From Calliphora vicina (lineage: Eukaryota > Arthropoda > Insecta > Diptera > Calliphoridae): a DNA stretch of 64,000 nucleotides. Of this stretch, positions 21,391-32,185 are shown one piece after another. The notes below the pieces were generated by a model. It saw only the letters and a program-made list of their open reading frames with translations, searched no databases and was not told the DNA's origin. How positions within the stretch are numbered: the stretch's first letter is position 1; every line of letters starts with the position of its first letter. The stretch is taken from the NCBI RefSeq assembly GCF_958450345.1, contig NC_088780.1, positions 29,349,667 through 29,413,666 on the forward strand. The letters run 5' to 3'. The translations under genes were made by a program, and so were the position numbers.

Positions 21391-22432
21391 TCAAGACATA
21401 CAATTTTTGTGTTAAAACATTTATTTTGATAGATATCCCACTCGCATCCCACTAAGGGACTAAAAATATCTTAAAGGAATGGACCTAGGCTTTCTTTTGA
21501 GCAAAAAAAAAAATTAAAAAAGGGCCCATATTGGAAAAAAATTTTGATTTTGCAAAAAAAAATTAAAAAATTGTATGTCTTGCGTTACAAAATATTTATT
21601 TTGATAGATATCCCACTCGCATCCCACTAAGGGACTAAAAATATCTTAAAGGAATGGACCTAAGCTTTCTTTTGACTACAAAAAAAATTTTAAAAAAAGG
21701 GCCCATTTGGAAAAAAAATCGTATTTGCAAAAAAAAAGTCAAAAATTGTAAGTCTTGAGTTAAAAAATATTTATTTTGATAGATATCCCACTCGCATCCC
21801 ACTAAGCGACCAAAAGGGTCTTCAAGGATAATATCTAAGCTTTTGTTTGACCTAAAAAAAAAGATTAAAAAAGGGTCCATTTTGAAAAAAAAAAAAAGTC
21901 AACAAAATTTTTGATTTTGCAAAAAAAGTCAAAAATTTTATGTTTTGAGTTACAAAATATTTATTTTGATAGATATCCCACTCGCATCCCACTAAGCGAC
22001 CAAGTAGGTGTTCAAGGAAAATATCTAAACTTTATTTTAAGAAAAAAAAAAAAAAAAAAAAAAAAAGGACGTATTTTAAAAAAAAGTCAAAAAAGTTTTT
22101 GATTTCGGAAAAAAAATATTAAAAATTTTTTATTTTTTTTTTTAAATATTTTTTTTCGAAAGATCGAAGAAATAGCTATCTATACTATTTGGGACACATT
22201 TTGCTAAGAACAATAGGTAATAAGTTACATGGATAAGAAAAAACCCCTGTTTGACCAAATTGTCAAAATTTTACCCCCTATAACTCAGAGAGTTCTCGAC
22301 CGATGTTGTTGAAAAATTGTGTCTGAGTTACTATCCAATAGAGCTAACCTTGGTGCAAATTTCATCCCGATCGGAAGACATCGATTTCAAAAGTTGGTTC
22401 ACTTGACATGAAAGCCCCATATATATTTTTGA
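21385..22432 (+). repeat. ~175-bp tandem array with terminal segment (foldback family, copy c)
   Basis: Four units have GATAGATATCCCACTCGC at about 21428, 21603, 21778 and 21967, i.e. spacings of 175, 175 and 189. Each unit carries ACTAAG, CTTAAAGGAATGGACC or TTCAAGGAAAATATC, an A-run and GGGCCCAT. The terminal segment follows from about 22185 (TTGGGACACATTTTGC, AACAATAGGTAATAAGTTAC, AGTTGGTTCACTTGACATGA). A short reversed piece (CAAGACATACAATTTTTG) at about 21392 is the start of the lost opposite arm. Confidence 0.75.
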
Positions 22433-23541
22433 AAAATAGACAAACTCCCCCCGTTGATATATAACTTGCAGAGATGAAAAGATTGTATGAAAAACACTCA
22501 GTTCTTAAAATTCTTTCGAATAGTTTTCACTAAAATTTGTTCGACTGATTTTTCTTTCGAAATCGTGGAACAGGCCTATAATTTTTTCAAATCAAAAACA
22601 TATTTGTTAATGCCAAAAGGCCTTATCTAGCCTTTTGGTATTAACAACAGTGATGAGCCAAGTTATCTTTTATGTTTTCAACATATATGGTTGCTGTATG
22701 ATACGTAAATATATCTGTCCTTGTCTCAAATAAGGCCTAAACTAAACTGTCATATGGTCAAAATGTCTAAATGATGTTTACGTTGGTTGTCCTAACTAAA
22801 ATTCCAAATAAAGAAAATATTCATCCTAAATCCTAATACTTTGTCTTTTTATTTTTTTTTTATTTTCAAATCGTTCTCGAGAAACAAAATAAATATGTAA
22901 ATTATTTTGTTTTCTACGGAGTATTAAATAATTCCAAGCCAAATTCCTATTCCCGTAGCTCTTCATCTCATCATTTGATTTTAAGAGTTATTTGCCGTTC
23001 CCTTTTCCAATTTGCTATAACGAAACAAATGTTAAGCTGATAAGCTGGGTGAAGGGGGAAAAGGCTGGATAAATTGGAAACTCTCAAACTCTCTGAGCCG
23101 AAACAAAATTGTTTAGAACAATTGGACAAATGAATATGGAAAATAGAAAGAAATAAAACGAGGTAATTAGTATATTTTCGAATTACATATTTATTCAATT
23201 GTTTGAACAATGGATTCTTACCAATAAGGAACAATATGAGTAGAATAACGAAGTGCACAGTTCAGAGTTAGATTTGTATCTCTCGCGAAAAGAAGTATTT
23301 ATGACTTTTTACGATTGATTTAGAACAGTTGGAAGTATACTGCAACACATAGTATTCTGCATTAGTATATATTGAGGAAAATAGGAATTGCAGGGAAATT
23401 AGGAAATCGCTAAGTGTTGTTTTTGGCGTAAACAATATTTAAACCAATTTTCTAAATAAAAATTCCCGGGAAATTTTTCCCGATTAGGAGGCCACGTTTT
23501 ATCAAATCTAAGGCAATATTATAACAAATCAACAGCATATA
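22433..23541. other. Mostly unassigned AT-rich sequence with one hairpin
   Basis: A perfect-looking stem (GTTAATGCCAAAAGGC with GCCTTTTGGTATTAAC, one mismatch, 8-base loop) lies at 22606-22645. CCCGGGAAATTTTTCCCG at 23465-23482 resembles the ends of the hAT-like element at 50919. No gene is seen. Confidence 0.4.
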
Positions 23542-23694
23542 TGAGGAGCCGCAGAACAGAAAATATTTTCTCGAATTTTTTTACAAATTCATTTTTTGGT
23601 ATTTTTATAATATTTGGGTTGAAATCTTCTAGAAGAAGTAAATTTCCCAAAATGTTTATTTTCAAAAATGTACCTTTTGTTCTGCGGCTCCTGA
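23542..23694. mobile_element. 153-bp MITE with GAGGAGCCGCAGAAC ends
   Basis: The left end TGAGGAGCCGCAGAAC and the reversed right end TCAGGAGCCGCAGAAC match with one difference; TA flanks both (23540-23541, 23695-23696), as for Tc1/mariner MITEs. A second, broken copy starts at 63355. Confidence 0.72.
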
Positions 23695-23897
23695 TATAGT
23701 ATTCACTACAATGTATTTTAATCAGTAATTGAATGGTATTATCAAGTTTATATTAAAATACTGACTACTCTACAAACTTCACTCTATTTATTAAAATTAC
23801 AAGCTTAGTTTTTAATCAGCCAGTTTTGCTATAGCTTCAACTCTTTAGAAATGTAGACCTCCCTGTTCTAGAAGTTTATATCAATATATACATATAA

Positions 23898-24476
23898 AAA
23901 CAAGTAAGAAAGTATGGTCGGTCAAGCCCGACCATATAATACCCTACACCAAGTAAATGAGTAAAAATATTTTTCTTTTAAAATATCAATAATTTATATT
24001 CGTGAGTGATTTTCGGAAGTGGGCCTTATATGGGAGCTATGACCAATTATGGACCGATCACCATAAAATTAGGTGGTGTGATTTATGTCTATATTAGTGT
24101 TAAGTATGTTGAATTTTGTGTGTATACCAACATTTTTAAGCGATTTATGCACGTTAAAGTGATTTTCGGAAGCGGGTCTATATGGGAGCTATGACTAATT
24201 ATGGACCGATCGTAACAAAATTTGGTGACATGAATTTTGTATATATAAAACTTATTTGAAGCGAAATTTGTGTAGTTACATAGATAAATTAAACATTTAT
24301 GACCGATAAAGTCCAATTTCGAGGGGACATTTGTATGGGGGCTAGGTGAAATAATGGACCGATTTCAGCCAGTTTCAATAGGCTTGGTCCTTGAGCCGCA
24401 AAAATAATATGTACCAAATTTCATCGAAATATCTTTAAAATTGCGACCTGTACCCTGCGCACAAGGTTTACATGGA

Positions 24477-24510
<34 letters not shown>

Positions 24511-24673
24511 ACCAGACGGACGGACGGACGGACGGACATCGTTTAATCGACTCAGAAAGTGATTCTAAGTCGATCGATATACTTTAAGGTGGGTGTTAGA
24601 CTAATATTTTTGGGCGTTACAAACATCTGCACAAACGCATAATACCCTCCCCACTATGGTGGTGTAGGGTATA
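23898..24673 (+). mobile_element. DINE-1/mini-me-like repeat, type 1, with expanded microsatellite
   Basis: A full copy: AACAAGTAAGAAAGTATGG, GGTCGGTCAAGCCCGACC hairpin, ATACCCTACACC, the ACCGATCACCATAAAATTAG block, and the 3' hairpin ATACCCTCCCCACTATGG/GTGGTGTAGGGTAT. The tetranucleotide region is expanded: about eight CAGC units (24477-24509) then about six GACG units (24514-24536). Short open frames here belong to the repeat. Confidence 0.82.
24477..24536. repeat. Compound tetranucleotide microsatellite (CAGC)n(GACG)n
   Basis: It sits inside the DINE-like copy at the position where copies at 16322 and 45404 have only two to three units of each, so it has grown in place from a proto-microsatellite. 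Confidence 0.85.
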
Positions 24674-26261
24674 ATTAAATGGTCCATGTATGTAATGTCA
24701 TCACTTGAGAACGGCTGGAGCGATTTGGCTGATTTTTTTTTATTCTATTCGAAATTTTCAGGAGATGGTTTGTAAAAAAAAAAAAAAAATCCGGGTAAAA
24801 CTCGGAAATTATCTTTTTTGTGAGTCCAGTCAACTGTAATAAAAAAAGCTCCCTAAAGTATGCAGTACAAATTTAGATATTTTATTTGCAAATAAATAAG
24901 AACAGGGTGGTGTGCATGGGTTGGAGGAACTTGAAGATCTAACATTAGTAAATGCTACCGGGCGAAGCCGGGGCGATCAACTAGTAATAGATATATATTA
25001 CAGTTTGTTCAAACTTATTAACATAGTTCCTATAATAAAACTAACAAAATATTTTTAATATTCCCTGTAAATTATAACAATTCTCCAAAGTAAAATTTAA
25101 CAAATTTATTTTTAGAACAAAAAACAAAAAGACATTTACATTATTTAACCTTAATTTAAAATTCTTTGTAATAAATCGAGTGACAAACAAACTCAAGCAT
25201 ATTAAAATTTCAACATGATACAAAATAATAAATGAAAATAGAACACAAATTTCAAGAAAGCCCAAAACCAAGGAAAATAACCAAAAATAACAAAAGCAGC
25301 AGCAGCAACAGCAACAACAACAACAGATCCAACTATAAGACCAGAGAACAGAAATACAGAAAATAATAAAGAATACATTTACATTTTGACATGTGAGAAT
25401 TCAATTAAAATTGAAAATTCAAATTATATCAATTAAATCGTTTAAAATATTTAAAAGCATTTTCATGCCATTTGGGGGAGGTACACAAGCAATAAAACTG
25501 AACACAGGCATAAACTCTACACTTTTTTTGAACACATACATTCATACATACACACATACATTAATTCAACTTACCCGGATTGTATTTTATAATCATTCCC
25601 ATTCATAGCCATACATACATATACAGAAACACTTTTAAAGAATATTATTGCTTTTGTTGTAGTAAAAGTATTATTGTGTTAGTGTATCTCATTTTTAACA
25701 TTAACTAACGGTATAGAACCTGTTAATCGAGCTAATTGGTTGAATAACAGCAGGATAATGGTTTAAAACAATAATGACAAAAACATAAACAACAACAATA
25801 ACAATGACAAGAAAAACAATAAACGTTATGCCACATACAACTAGGTTTTTCTATTTTATTTTTGTCATTCGTTGTAGTCAACACTATCAACCCTGCAGAT
25901 CCTGATATTTGTTCGTTTTTATAGATTACTTTACTAATGTAAGGATGTACTGAGAATGTCAATTGATTTCCTTTAATAGCACGATTTCTATATAAGTGAC
26001 TGACAAAAAAGTGGAAAATTTCATATGGGCAATTCCATATCATCGTACCTGACATTTATACACATATAGAGTGGAATAGATTTTGCAAAAAAAGGAGTAT
26101 CTGAAAAATAGTTTGGTCTTTATGTTCCATTCAGACATATATTTTAAAAAAAATAATAATTGCTTTCGAAATATTGTTATCCAAAATATCGAGCGAAATA
26201 AGGATATATCGTACGTGACATAAAACGGAAGTAATTTTCAGGTACATGTAGAAACTTTGAC
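24674..26261. other. AT-rich sequence with CAA/CAG microsatellite
   Basis: A short CAGCAGCAGCAACAGCAAC run followed by CAACAA units is at about 25297-25325. Remaining frames (for example 25041-25271 and 25732-26055 on the minus strand) lack recognisable motifs. No gene is called. Confidence 0.4.
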
Positions 26262-26500
26262 TTTATGACCGCTAAAGTTCTATTTCGGGGGACCTTAGTA
26301 TGGGGGTTAAGTGAAATAACGCACCGCTTTCAACCAATTTCATTACTCTTCAACTTTTGGCCACAAAAATTGCATTTACCAGACTTTATCGCAATATCTT
26401 CAAAATTGCGACTTGTACTTTGCACACAAGTTTACATTCACAGCCAGTCGGACGGATGGACATGGTTAAAAACGACTCAAAAAGTGTTTCTGAGTCCCTC
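26262..26500 (+). mobile_element. DINE-like type 1 fragment, strongly diverged
   Basis: TTTATGACCGCTAAAGTTCT, ATGGGGGTTAAGTGAAATAA, ATCTTCAAAATTGCGACTTG and CACAGCCAGTCGGACGG match the 3' half of type 1 copies in order. It lacks both ends and runs into a mariner scrap. Confidence 0.6.
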
Positions 26501-26514
26501 GATACCAAAAATGT

Positions 26515-26775
26515 TTGCGAGCATCCAAATGCGGGGAAAGTGGATACCAAAAGAATTGAAGCCGAGAGACCTTGAACATTTTCAACGAAAATAATTTTTC
26601 AACGAATTGTAACAGATCGCGTGTTAAGCCATATCCATATCTCTAAGGTAATTATATGAATATGGTGGATGGAAAAGAGTCCTATCCGATATTGACTTGA
26701 TTTGTTCTTGGCTTCAAAAATTGAGCAGTGCTTTGACTCGGAATCCATATATTACCAGAAATGTGAGAAAAGTTC
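26515..26775 (+). pseudogene. mariner transposase scrap, internally deleted
   Basis: The frame KWIPKELKPRDLEHFQR matches the mariner segment W-x-P-x-ELKPRD-x-E that follows the helix-turn-helix region. About 100 bp further, a frame equivalent to SKDEQFF-x-RGI-x-MLPERWEK is visible (AATTGAGCAGTGCTTTGACT onward), so the catalytic core is deleted. It is the same mariner group as 8065-8986, where the corresponding 3' motif is kept. Confidence 0.55.
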
Positions 26776-26779
26776 ACAT

Positions 26780-27712
26780 CTCACTAAGAGACTAAAAATC
26801 TCTTAAAGGAATGGGTCTAAGCTTTCATTTGTGCAAAAAAAAATTTACAAAGAGGGCCCATTTTAGAAAAAAATTCGATTTTGCCAAAAAAATCAAAAAT
26901 TGTATATCTTGAGTTACAAAACATTTATTTTGATATATATCCCACTAGCATCCCACTAAGCAGCCAAATAGGTTTTAAAGCAATAGACCCAAGCTTTCTT
27001 TTGAGCAAAAAAAATTTAAAAAAGGCCCATTCTAAAAAAAAAATAGATTTTGCAAAAAAAGAAGTCAAAAATTTTATATTTTGAGTTACAAAGCATTTTT
27101 TTGATATATATCCCACTCGCATCCCACCAAGCGACTAAATAGGTCTTCAAGGAAAATATCTGAGCTTTCTGTTGAGCAAAAAAAAAATAAAGAAAAGGGG
27201 GCCCATTTCGAAAAAAAAGTCAACAAAGATTTTGATTTTGCAAAAAAATTCAAAAATTGCATGTTTTGATTTACAAAACATTTTTTTTTGATAGATATCG
27301 AACTCGCATCCCACTAAGCGAACAAATAGGTCCTCAAGGAAAATATCTAAGATTTATTTTAAGAAAAAAAGGGCCCATTTTGAAAAAAATCAAAAAAGTT
27401 TTTGATTTCGGAAAAAAAATATAAAATTTTTGTTTTTTTAATATTATTATCCGAAAGATTGAAGAAATAGCTTTCTAAACTATTTGGGATACATTTTGCT
27501 AAGAACAATAGGTAATAAGTTACATGGATGAGAAAAATCACATGTTTGGCCAAAACGTCAAATTTTGACCGCCTCTAACTCCGAGAGTTCTTGACCGATC
27601 TTGTTGAAAAATTGTGTCTGAATTACTATCCAATAGGTCTAACCTCGGAAGACATCGATTTTAAAAGTTGGTTCACTTGACGTGAAATCCCCCATATATA
27701 TTGCTCACTTTC
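26780..27712 (+). repeat. ~175-bp tandem array with terminal segment (foldback family, copy d)
   Basis: Units carry TATCCCACTCGCATCCCAC-type boxes at about 26935, 27112 and 27300 (spacings near 177 and 188), preceded by a partial unit. The terminal segment runs from about 27480 (AACAATAGGTAATAAGTTAC) to ACTTGACGTGAAATCCCCCA at 27703. The opposite arm is absent. Confidence 0.72.
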
Positions 27713-27765
27713 AGTGTATAGCATTCTAAATAAATCAAGAAAACTTTTGAAAATTGTAGAAGTTA

Positions 27766-27822
27766 CAAACGAAATGACAATCTTTTATATACGCTTCTCA
27801 TGAAGGTGAAGGGTATAATTAA
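27766..27822 (+). mobile_element. DINE-like type 2, 3' tip only
   Basis: It holds GTTACAAACGAAATGACAA and the terminal hairpin CTTCTCATGAAGGTGAAGGG, matching the last ~55 bp of the type 2 copies. Confidence 0.6.
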
Positions 27823-27943
27823 TGAGTGTTTTTTTAGCATCTTTTTTTAAACATAGCAGACAGAATTTAGCTTTAGTTGGTTAGTATTCTGACTTTAAAC
27901 TACACGTAATAACTCCGCTATTTTCCAACTGAATTTTAAATTA

Positions 27944-28550
27944 TTATACCCTTCATCTTCATGAGAATTTTCCGACCCCATAAAGTATATACGTATATTC
28001 TGGATCCTTATAGATAGCGGAGTCGGTTAAGCCATGTCCGTCTGTCTATCTGTTGAAATAAATTTTCTGAAGACCCCAGATACCTTCAATAATTCTGTCA
28101 GACATGCTTTCGAGAATTTTCCTATTTAAAATCAGCAAAATCGGTCCACAAATGGCTGAGATATGAGGAAAAAACCAGGACAACCTCGATTTTTGACCTA
28201 TATCTGGATTACTAAGTCATTAATATAGACAATATGGATATCTAATGACAGATATTTCAAAGACCTTTGCAACAACGTATATAAGACCTACAATGTGTCA
28301 AAATCGGAAAAAATATTTTTCAATTCGAATTTTTTTTTTTCACCAAAAAAAAAATTTTAAATTTCAAAAATTTCAAAAAAAATTTAAATAACAATTCGAA
28401 CATTTTTTTTCCAAAAAATTAAAAAAACAACTTTAGAAAAAAAATAAATTTTGTTTACCTAAAAATATTTAAAATTTGTATTTTGAAGTATAATTTGGTG
28501 AAGGGTATATAAGATTCGGCAAGGCCGGATATAGCTCTCTTACTTGTTTT
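27944..28550 (-). mobile_element. DINE-1/mini-me-like repeat, type 2, near full length
   Basis: On the minus strand it runs from ACAAGTAAGAGAGC (28550) and a TCCGGCCTTGCCGAA hairpin through A/T runs and the CCGTCTGTCTATCTGTTGA block to a decayed AAGGGTATAATAA end. It is highly similar to the copies at 4018 and 11239. Confidence 0.76.
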
Positions 28551-29849
28551 TCTATTTAATAGTTAAAAATCTTATCATTCAAATGAAACATTTTAAAAAT
28601 TAGTTCCTAAAGAATTAGTAATGATAGTTTGAAGTTGCTACTTTATCAATGCCGTTGTTTCAATAAAACGAAGTGATCGGGATAAACTACAAGGATTTTC
28701 GTAATCCTCGGACCTCAAGAAAATGTAATATCTATACTCCAACAATGCATAATTATTCGTTCACTGTGTAACTAACACTGTTCATTTTTAAATTTTTGTT
28801 CCAAATTTAAGGTTATTTTCCTAAAACATTTTGGGAAAAGGTTTCCTGATGTTCTGGCCTAAGCAACCAGTGAAATGCGCATATAAACTAGCTTATCATC
28901 AAAAATAAATTTCAGTGAATTTATCAATAATCTTAACATTTTCTGAATTTTTTTTTTCAAATTTTTCACGAAGTTAGATGACCTAAAATAGGAAACTCAT
29001 ACATGTTTCACATGTTTCGAGAGTGTCAATTGTATCAGTCAAACGCCTTGTAATGAGAAATCTGTTCCAAAAGCTGCAGGGAATGAACTCCATAACAACA
29101 ACAGACAACGACAACAACGATTGTCACAACAAATGAAAATGAACTAATGGAAAATACACACACACATCTACAAGCAAAAACAATAAAAGAAAGACGAAAA
29201 TGAAAATTAACTGAAAAAAGGAATAAAACGAAAAAAAAACACCAGCGACCACGAGTAAAAACTAAAAAACCAGTTAAAAGCAAAGCCAAATCAAACCAAC
29301 GATTTCTATGGAATTGTTAGTTTGTCTAAAAATTCGTTATAATACAGAAATTTAAAAGTCTTTTATGCTTTTTTGAATACATTTGTCAGATTCCGCATAA
29401 TTCATTTCTTGCAATTTTTCGGTTAAAATTCAATAAACAATATATGATATAAACAATAACTGATCAGTCGTAAAATTTTGAAAATTCAAATAAACAAGAA
29501 TCTCTAATAAAACCATTCTGTACAAATATTGAGGCATTTACAATTTTCTTAATATCATAGCCTATACTATGTTCTTTGTAACAATATATTGTTGTCGTAA
29601 ATATATAATTGTTATTTCAATTTAATTTCAATCATATTTTAGTTACTGTAAACGTTTATATTTTCATCGCAATTATAAATATGAATACGGTTTTCGGATA
29701 ACTAAATAATGATAAATAGGTAAACATATTATTATTATGTACAACCATTAAATGTTAAGTTTATATATGCGTAGTCATAATATGTTTAAGATGCAAACAA
29801 AATATGTTTACTTTTAATAGTCTTTTTTCCCTCCATTTGTGAGTGTTGG
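28551..29849. other. AT-rich sequence with one short dispersed repeat
   Basis: The only repeat seen is at 28826-28945 (listed next). A plus-strand CAACAACAACAG-type run lies near 29093-29125. Confidence 0.4.
28826..28945 (+). repeat. Dispersed repeat shared with 37556-37770
   Basis: TTTTGGGAAAAGGTTTCCTG, CTAGCTTATC and CAGTGAATTTATCAATAAT recur in the same order at about 37650-37745. Ends are not defined. Confidence 0.55.
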
Positions 29850-30260
29850 TGTTTGTCTAAGCTGTTTTATTTTTAAAAGTAAATTTTGAGTGTCTGTAAT
29901 TCCCTTTCGCTCTATAGTTTTTTCTGTATATTATCTTTAACTTTCCTAGAGCGAATAACAATAAGGCTGACTTCATAAACGCATTTTGCAAAGCAACACT
30001 GCAATGTATAGTGTTCATAAACGCAATAGATTTTGTTTTGGCAATGTCGCAAGTTTATTATTGTATGGCAATGCTTTTCAATGCGCAACATCTGTCAAAT
30101 TTGTGAACTGTTTTTATTTATGATTCTTTACAAAACATTTATGCGTTCATAAATGTCACAAAGTATTGCTTTGCCTTGTATTACTGCATTTATGAAGTCA
30201 GCCTAAATTTCAGTGAATTTATCAATAATATTTTAATTGGGAATTTAGTACCTTAAAACT
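29850..30260 (+). repeat. Dispersed repeat shared with 37556-37770, split by a MITE
   Basis: TGAGTGTCTGTAATTCCCTT and TATATTATCTTTAACTTTCC correspond to 37590-37650; after the MITE, CAGTGAATTTATCAATAAT corresponds to about 37725-37745. Confidence 0.55.
29965..30203. mobile_element. 239-bp MITE, PIF/Harbinger-like
   Basis: The ends are GGCTGACTTCATAAACGCA and the reversed right end GGCTGACTTCATAAATGCA, differing at one position. TAA flanks both sides (29962-29964 and 30204-30206), the 3-bp duplication expected of PIF/Harbinger. It interrupts the dispersed repeat at 29850-30260, which gives independent support for the boundaries. Confidence 0.75.
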
Positions 30261-30299
30261 AAAATCTATTAAAATAAAATTTTGTATTTCAAAAAATGA

Positions 30300-30586
30300 A
30301 TTTTAATAATATGATTACTTTGGATAATAATATAATTTTATTGGATCATAATATGATTTAATTGGGTCATAAATATGATTACTTTGGGTTATGTTATGAT
30401 TGATTTATATCATAATATGATTATTTCAGAACATGTTATGATTGATTTGAATCATAATTTGATTTTTTCAGAACATATTATGATATTTATAATGATCATA
30501 ATATGTTTTGGACTACAAGCATAAATCTGATCATAATATGTTGCTCTCAGTTTATGGTTATCACAACCATGTTTTTTCTCTGCGTG
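30300..30586. mobile_element. Palindromic MITE remnant with CTCTGCGTG end
   Basis: The right end TTTTTTCTCTGCGTG followed by TA matches the MITE at 51694-52187. ATCATAATATG repeats upstream resemble the interior of that family, but the left end is not found. Confidence 0.5.
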
Positions 30587-31496
30587 TAGGCGTTCATATT
30601 GTTCAGATTACGACGATTTTCGTCCGTTTACACATACACAACCCGAATGTAACCAATAGAGCGTAATAGAGTGTAAAAATACAAATATTTCATTCAATTG
30701 CTTGTTGTTGTTGTGGATATTTTATATTTTACCCATACATGCACACAAATTAAATCCCCCCTATTTGCCTACTACTGATGTAGAGTATAAAATATGCAAT
30801 ATTCTCAACTTTCTCAGTTTTCTCAATTTCAGTGTTGTATTAATTTTAAATCCATTATTGTGTACTTGTCTGGCAATTTAATCATGAATTAAATCCTTTA
30901 AACACTTTAAAAAGAAATGCCGACACACTTAAATACAGACAGATAATAAAATATGTTTTGAACTACATATTTATATACGACAGCTATAAAGACTGAAGCA
31001 CAGCAAAAACTATAATAACAAGGACAACATGATAATAACTGTAGATGTATGCAAGACACACAAATACATATGTATATGTATGTGTATCAACGCAAAAAGC
31101 AGGACAACAAAAATTTAAATATATACAACAAAAAATAAGACTTAAGTAGACAAACAACAAACACACAGATGAGAGAGCTAATAGTAGCAGTGAAATGAAT
31201 GCCGCTAGTAGAGAAAAATTGGTACAATTGTAACCCTTCTTGGTACATTTCCAGAGTGGAAAGTACATTAGTTTCTGAAGATAAATATGAAAATCTAATT
31301 CGGATTTTTTTAAGTTTAGTGTTAATTTTTAATTGTAATATTTCATCCTACATCGATTCTTACTCTTTTCAACCAGTTTTGTTCCTTTATCATAGGCATT
31401 CCGTTAAAAGGGAACTTACGAAAAGGTTAACTGTCAAACCAACTGTCATACTGCGCTCAATTTTTAACATTTATGATTATTATACTCTGGGAAATC
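30587..31496. other. AT-rich sequence, no gene seen
   Basis: About 900 bp without a supported feature. The frames at 30984-31268 (minus) and 31199-31507 (plus) have no recognised motif. Confidence 0.35.
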
Positions 31497-32185
31497 ATGG
31501 TGAATAGATTGACGCTTGGACAACGCTACCAAATTATGAAATTTCAAAGAGGAAGTGTTTTCGAGTTTAAGTTTTGAATTTGTACCTCATGGGCCCATTT
31601 TTGGTGGTGCTTGATAAGGAGATTCTATATATGTAATCCTTTTTAATTCGGATCACAAACGGTGATCATTTTGAATATTTAATATAACCGAGGAGTCTTT
31701 CTTTGGGGACCCCTGGTCTCGATTGTGGTAGACCCACGAGGTCCAAGTTCAAAACCTAAACTCGACAACACTGTCTGTTTTTGTATGGCAATTTTCATTC
31801 AAATGGAAGTTACAGATTTATTTCCTGGCTGGTAGCACCATCGGATCTTATTTCTTCAAAAATTAAGCCGATCTCTCGTTACGGTCAATGGAGATCGATC
31901 AATAATTTGTTGTTCGAAAATATGGATGACATTGATCCATGTTAGATGTGGTTTCAACATGAAGCCGTTACATGCCAGCGACCTCAACTATCGATTTATT
32001 GAAATCTAAATTTGGCGATAACTTGAACTTGAGAATGGACCTATCAATTGGCATACAAAGTCGTGCGATTCGACACCTCTCGATTATTTCATGTGGGGCC
32101 GCGAGAAGTCACTGCTTTATGCTGATAAATCAGCAACAATTGATGCCTTGGAGGACAAAAGTGCTCGCAAAAGTGAACCAAAAGT
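31497..32185 (+). pseudogene. Tc1/mariner transposase pseudogene, split by a MITE
   Basis: An ATG at 31497 opens MVNRLTLGQRYQIMKFQRGS, the N-terminus typical of insect mariner-like transposases (L-T-x-x-QR-x-x-I). The frame is then broken by the MITE at 31554-31772. The catalytic end resumes with a decayed FFKN-like piece, a segment equivalent to MWFQQDGATCH in which DG has become HEA (second Asp lost), then IDLLKSKFGDNL and SCDSTPLDYFMWGREKSLLY (family form RSCDLTPLDYFLWG), ending LYADKSATIDALED near 32150. It belongs with the pseudogenes at 35176, 39940 and 46944. Its last frame runs on into LINE sequence. Confidence 0.7.
31554..31772. mobile_element. 219-bp MITE with AGTGTTNTCGAGTTTA ends
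   Basis: The left end is AGTGTTTTCGAGTTTAAG; the reversed right end is AGTGTTGTCGAGTTTAGG, and similarity continues about 40 bp (GTACCTCATGGG against GGACCTCGTGGG). The same terminal sequence opens the repeat at 48882 and occurs degraded at 20398, so this looks like a short derivative of that family. No clear target duplication is seen. Confidence 0.6.
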
